Source: Curtobacterium sp. UCD-KPL2560 (GTDB taxonomy: Bacteria; Actinomycetota; Actinomycetes; Actinomycetales; Microbacteriaceae). Taken from it: DNA of 64,000 nt. The stretch covers positions 1 through 64,000 of the forward strand of contig NZ_MCIG01000009.1 of assembly GCF_001705035.1 (NCBI RefSeq), written 5' to 3'. Below are positions 61,108-64,000 of the stretch, one piece after another. Position numbers and translations under genes: made by a program. Numbering within the stretch: the first letter of the stretch is position 1; each line of letters opens with the position of its first letter. Below the pieces are notes generated by a model. That model was given only the letters and a program-made list of their open reading frames with translations, searched no databases and was not told the DNA's origin.

Positions 61108-62487
61108 TCAGCGCGCTCCGGCCTGACGGAAGGCGCGTGCGGCCCGCGGCGTGCGCGGCCCGTCGCCGACCGAAGCCGGCTCCTCGCCGACGAGCACGTT
61201 CCGGGTCTTGACCGCGAGCACCGCGAACAGCACCCAGTTGCCCTGGTAGAGCAGGCGGGACTCGGCGACCGACTGCACGAGCAGCGCGACCACGACGAGC
61301 AGCGGGAAGAGCGACACCGGGTCGAACGGCCGCGGGCGCAGGTCCGGACCGAAGGCGACCCGGGTGGCGCTCGACCACGACCGCAGCAGCGTGGTCAGGA
61401 CGTACGCGACGAACAGCACCAGGCCGACGACACCGGTCTGCATCCACACGTCCAGGTAGGCGTCGTGTGCCTGCAGGTAGGTGACGCCGTTGCGGTGCGC
61501 GATGTCGGCGAGCTCGGGGATGTTCGGCCACCAGTAGCCGATCCACCCCGACCCGACCACCGGGTGCCGGGCGACCAGGCCGAGCACGGCGTCCCAGATC
61601 TCACCCCGCCCGGTCAGGTCCGAGGTCTTGCCGAGCAGGCCGGTGAGGGCGCTGCGCGCTGCGACCCCACCCGCGACGACCACCACGGCGACGACCGCGA
61701 GCAGGAGGTACCGCGGCGTCCGGCGCTCGGTGGGGACCCGGCGCAGCCACACCGCCACCAGCGCGGCCAGCACGACGGCCACGGCCGCGACGAGCACCGT
61801 CGACGAACGGGTGAGTCCGAGCACGACGACCGCGAGCGCGAGCCAGACGAGCCCGCGGGACCGGCCGATCCGCCCCTCGGCGAGCTGCACCGCGACCGCG
61901 ACGGCGGCGAGCAGGGCGACCATCGCGAGCAGGTTGGCGTTGCCCGGCAGCCCCTGGATGCGCCCGCCGGTCAGGAGCTCGGCGCGCGAGAAGTAGAAGG
62001 CGTCGGGGATCTTCCGGTCGCCGTAGTCCGTCCAGATCGGCGCGATCGGGTGCCGCACCACGACGGCCACGACCGCCTCGAACACGAGCGACAGGCCGAG
62101 CACCCAGCGCATCGCGACCGAGACCGCGTCGAGCAGGCGGCGCCAGCTCAGGGTCGAGGCGATCGCGAAGGCCACCACGACGCAGACGACCTGGGCGACC
62201 ATGCTCGCGAGCGTCGCGGGGCGCCAGTGCGACCAGGCGACCGTGACGAGGCACCACGCCAGGAAGAACCAGAGCGACCGGGGCGTACGGGCGATCGGGG
62301 GCCGTGCGCGGACCACGACCGACACGCCCCAGGCCGCCTCGAGCGCCCACACGGCGGCGGCCCCGTACCAGGTGAGCACGTTCGGCACGGCGTCGCCGGC
62401 GAAGAGGGTGCCGACCACCGCGACGGCGAGGGCGAACGCCTCGCGCTCGGACACGGTCCCGCGGGCGATCGGCCAGGTGTTCGTCAC
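61108..62487 (-). CDS. O-antigen ligase/polymerase-family membrane protein (second)
   Basis: A 459-residue protein with about 12 spans and the Wzy_C-type outer loop: TGGRIQGLPGNANLLA, then VVGSGWIGYWWPNIP and LQAHDAYLDVWMQTGVVG. It is distinct in sequence from the similar protein at 58124 but has the same layout. GTG start. It may polymerise a repeat unit flipped by the Wzx-type protein, or attach a glycan to the wall; the sequence does not say which. Confidence 0.83.
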   Translation of the reverse strand: MTNTWPIARGTVSEREAFALAVAVVGTLFAGDAVPNVLTWYGAAAVWALEAAWGVSVVVRARPPIARTPRSLWFFLAWCLVTVAWSHWRPATLASMVAQVVCVVVAFAIASTLSWRRLLDAVSVAMRWVLGLSLVFEAVVAVVVRHPIAPIWTDYGDRKIPDAFYFSRAELLTGGRIQGLPGNANLLAMVALLAAVAVAVQLAEGRIGRSRGLVWLALAVVVLGLTRSSTVLVAAVAVVLAALVAVWLRRVPTERRTPRYLLLAVVAVVVVAGGVAARSALTGLLGKTSDLTGRGEIWDAVLGLVARHPVVGSGWIGYWWPNIPELADIAHRNGVTYLQAHDAYLDVWMQTGVVGLVLFVAYVLTTLLRSWSSATRVAFGPDLRPRPFDPVSLFPLLVVVALLVQSVAESRLLYQGNWVLFAVLAVKTRNVLVGEEPASVGDGPRTPRAARAFRQAGAR

Positions 62488-62531
62488 GGCGACAGGCTAC
62501 CGCCGCTCGTCGGGCGGTCGGGGCGTCCCGG

Positions 62532-62537
62532 TACGCT
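62532..62537 (+). promoter_or_regulatory. leaderless-type -10 box of manA
   Basis: TACGCT ends 6 nt before the ATG at 62544. Confidence 0.55.
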
Positions 62538-62543
62538 CGGGGC

Positions 62544-63752
62544 ATGTTCCTCGGCATCACCAACACCCCGCGCGACTACGCCTGGGGATCGACCACCGCG
62601 ATCCCCGAACTCCTCGGGCGCACGGTCACCGGAGTGCCCCAGGCCGAGCTCTGGCTCGGTGCGCACGCCGGGAGCCCGAGCGTGGTGGTGAACCCGGCGA
62701 TGGTCGGCGGCGCGGACACCCTGCGCGAGTGGATCGCCGCGGAGCCCGAGGACGCCCTCGGACCGGACCGCACCGGCCTGCCCTTCCTGCTCAAGCTCCT
62801 CGCCGCCGCGGCACCGCTGTCGCTCCAGGCGCACCCCACGCCGGCGCAGGCGCGCGAGGGCTACGACCGCGAGGAGGCAGCGGGCATCCCGCTCGACGAC
62901 CCCGCGCGCAACTACAAGGACCCGTTCCCGAAGCCCGAGCTCGTCGTCGCCCTGAGCGAGCGGTTCGAGGCGCTCAGCGGGTTCCGGCCGGTCGCCGACA
63001 CCGTCGCCGACGTCGAGGCGCTCGACGGCGGGACCGGTCGGCTCGGTCCGCTCCTGGTGCACCTGGCGCACGGGCTCGAGGACACCGTGCGCTGGCTCGA
63101 GACCGCGGACGCGTCGGCGCTCGCCGTGGTGCAGGCCGCGAGCGACCTCGCCGCGGCCCTGCCGGAGGACGCGCACACCCCGAACACCCGCACGGTCCGG
63201 GACCTCGCGGCGACCTGGCCGGGGGACCCGGGCGTCGTCGTGTCCCTGCTCATGCACCGCGTGACGCTCCCCGCGGGCGAGGCGATGTACCTGCCGGCCG
63301 GGAACGTCCACGCGTACCTCGACGGCCTCGGCATCGAGCTGATGGCCCCCTCGGACAACGTGCTCCGCGGTGGGCTCACCCCCAAGCACGTCGACGTCCC
63401 GGAACTCCTCCGGGTGCTCGACTTCACCGCGCACCCGGCGCCGCTGCTCGAACCCGAGCACCTCGCGCCGGGCGTCGACCGGTTCGCCCCGGACGGCGTG
63501 GGCTTCGCGCTCCTGCGGGTCACGGGCGAGGGTCGTCCGGTCGGGCTCGCCACGGGCGGGGTGGCCCCGCTCTCGGGCCCGTCGATCGCGGTGTGCACCG
63601 CGGGTGTGGTGACGCTCGTCGGCGCGACCTCGGCGACCCTGCTCCGCCAGGGCGAGGCGTGCTACGTCACGCCGGACGAGGGCGACGTCACGGTCGAGGC
63701 GGACGCCGGCTCGGGTCTGACCTCCACCGTCTTCATCGCGACGGGTGCGTGA
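62544..63752 (+). CDS. manA: mannose-6-phosphate isomerase, class I
   Basis: A 402-residue cupin-fold zinc enzyme interconverting fructose-6-phosphate and mannose-6-phosphate, feeding GDP-mannose supply. N-terminal NTPRDYAWGSTTAIPELLG and LWLGAHAGSPS, then FLLKLLAAAAPLSLQAHPTPAQA with zinc-binding Gln and His, KDPFPKPELVVALSERFEAL, YLPAGNVHAYLDGLGIELM and a C-terminal cupin domain. Complete. Mannose supply fits the polyprenyl-phosphate-mannose and GT-C type genes in the locus to its left. Confidence 0.94.
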   Translation: MFLGITNTPRDYAWGSTTAIPELLGRTVTGVPQAELWLGAHAGSPSVVVNPAMVGGADTLREWIAAEPEDALGPDRTGLPFLLKLLAAAAPLSLQAHPTPAQAREGYDREEAAGIPLDDPARNYKDPFPKPELVVALSERFEALSGFRPVADTVADVEALDGGTGRLGPLLVHLAHGLEDTVRWLETADASALAVVQAASDLAAALPEDAHTPNTRTVRDLAATWPGDPGVVVSLLMHRVTLPAGEAMYLPAGNVHAYLDGLGIELMAPSDNVLRGGLTPKHVDVPELLRVLDFTAHPAPLLEPEHLAPGVDRFAPDGVGFALLRVTGEGRPVGLATGGVAPLSGPSIAVCTAGVVTLVGATSATLLRQGEACYVTPDEGDVTVEADAGSGLTSTVFIATGA

Positions 63753-63823
63753 TCCCGCAGCCACGGGACCACGCGTGCGTGGACACGCACGCCGGTGCGG
63801 CCGGGGGACACCAGCCGGTCCGC

Positions 63824-63829
63824 TAGCGT
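63824..63829 (+). promoter_or_regulatory. leaderless-type -10 box of the epimerase gene
   Basis: TAGCGT ends 7 nt before the ATG at 63837. Confidence 0.5.
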
Positions 63830-63836
63830 GACGAGC

Positions 63837-64000
63837 ATGAGTTGGCTGGTCACCGGCGGTGCCGGGTACATCGGGTCCCACGTCGTCCGCGCGCTGCGCG
63901 CCGCCGGCATCGACACGGTCGCGTTCGACGACCTGTCGAGCGGCTTCCGTGCGTTCGTCCCCGAGGACGTGCCGTTCGTCGAGGGCACGATCCTCGACGG
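63837..64000 (+). CDS. UDP-glucose 4-epimerase-like protein (5' part, cut by the window edge)
   Basis: The first 54 codons encode an extended SDR start: MSWLVTGGAGYIGSHVVRAL with the NAD-binding GxxGxxG, then FDDLSSGFRAFVPEDVPFVEGTILD. This matches GalE-type enzymes that interconvert UDP-glucose and UDP-galactose. The rest lies outside the window. Confidence 0.8.
   Translation, partial: MSWLVTGGAGYIGSHVVRALRAAGIDTVAFDDLSSGFRAFVPEDVPFVEGTILD

Overview
The window is a very GC-rich (roughly 70% or more) chromosomal segment from an actinobacterium. GTG starts are frequent, TANNNT -10 boxes are recognisable, several genes look leaderless, and the actinobacterial acyl-CoA carboxylase set (alpha, beta and the small epsilon subunit) is present beside maf and birA. 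Together these point to a Microbacteriaceae-type organism; Curtobacterium or a close relative is my guess, not something the sequence proves.

Layout. (1) 0.07-12.7 kb: a small lipoprotein, then a nucleoside salvage region. It has a BMP-type binding lipoprotein with its ABC ATPase and two permeases, cytidine deaminase, pyrimidine-nucleoside phosphorylase, adenosine deaminase, an orphan PTS IIA-IIB pair, purine nucleoside phosphorylase and a phosphohexomutase-family enzyme that could act as phosphopentomutase. The genes fit import of nucleosides, deamination, phosphorolysis and routing of the pentose phosphate to central metabolism. (2) 12.8-14.1 kb: one gene for a putative nuclease-like protein bounded by 80-bp imperfect terminal inverted repeats that themselves contain palindromes; this is the most unusual structure here. 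(3) 14.1-25.2 kb: acyl-CoA carboxylase alpha chain, maf, an RNA methyltransferase, a two-component triad, a possible non-coding transcription unit, carboxylase epsilon and beta chains, birA and a small membrane protein. (4) 25.2-29.7 kb: UDP-glucose dehydrogenase, a lipoprotein, GtrA-family protein, purK and purE.

(5) 29.9-63 kb: a large cell-surface polysaccharide locus. It contains the four dTDP-L-rhamnose genes, eight stand-alone sugar transferases with recognisable GT2 or GT4 folds, two large multidomain transferases (RgpF-WbsX and GT2-WsaF types), a Wzm/Wzt ABC exporter with a carbohydrate-recognition tail, a Wzx-type flippase, two O-antigen-ligase/polymerase-type membrane proteins, GT-C-like membrane proteins and a DUF2304 protein. 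An exported protein with six repeats of about 100 residues sits in the middle. The presence of both an ABC exporter and flippase/polymerase-type proteins suggests at least two glycopolymers. (6) The right edge has mannose-6-phosphate isomerase and the start of a UDP-glucose 4-epimerase-like gene.

Two features recur across the window. A dispersed palindromic element (core GCGCCTCCCG) occurs in several intergenic gaps and once in frame inside maf. At least eleven genes have a TANNNT hexamer 6-8 nt before the start codon, as expected for leaderless transcripts. All functional names are by sequence recognition without database searches.
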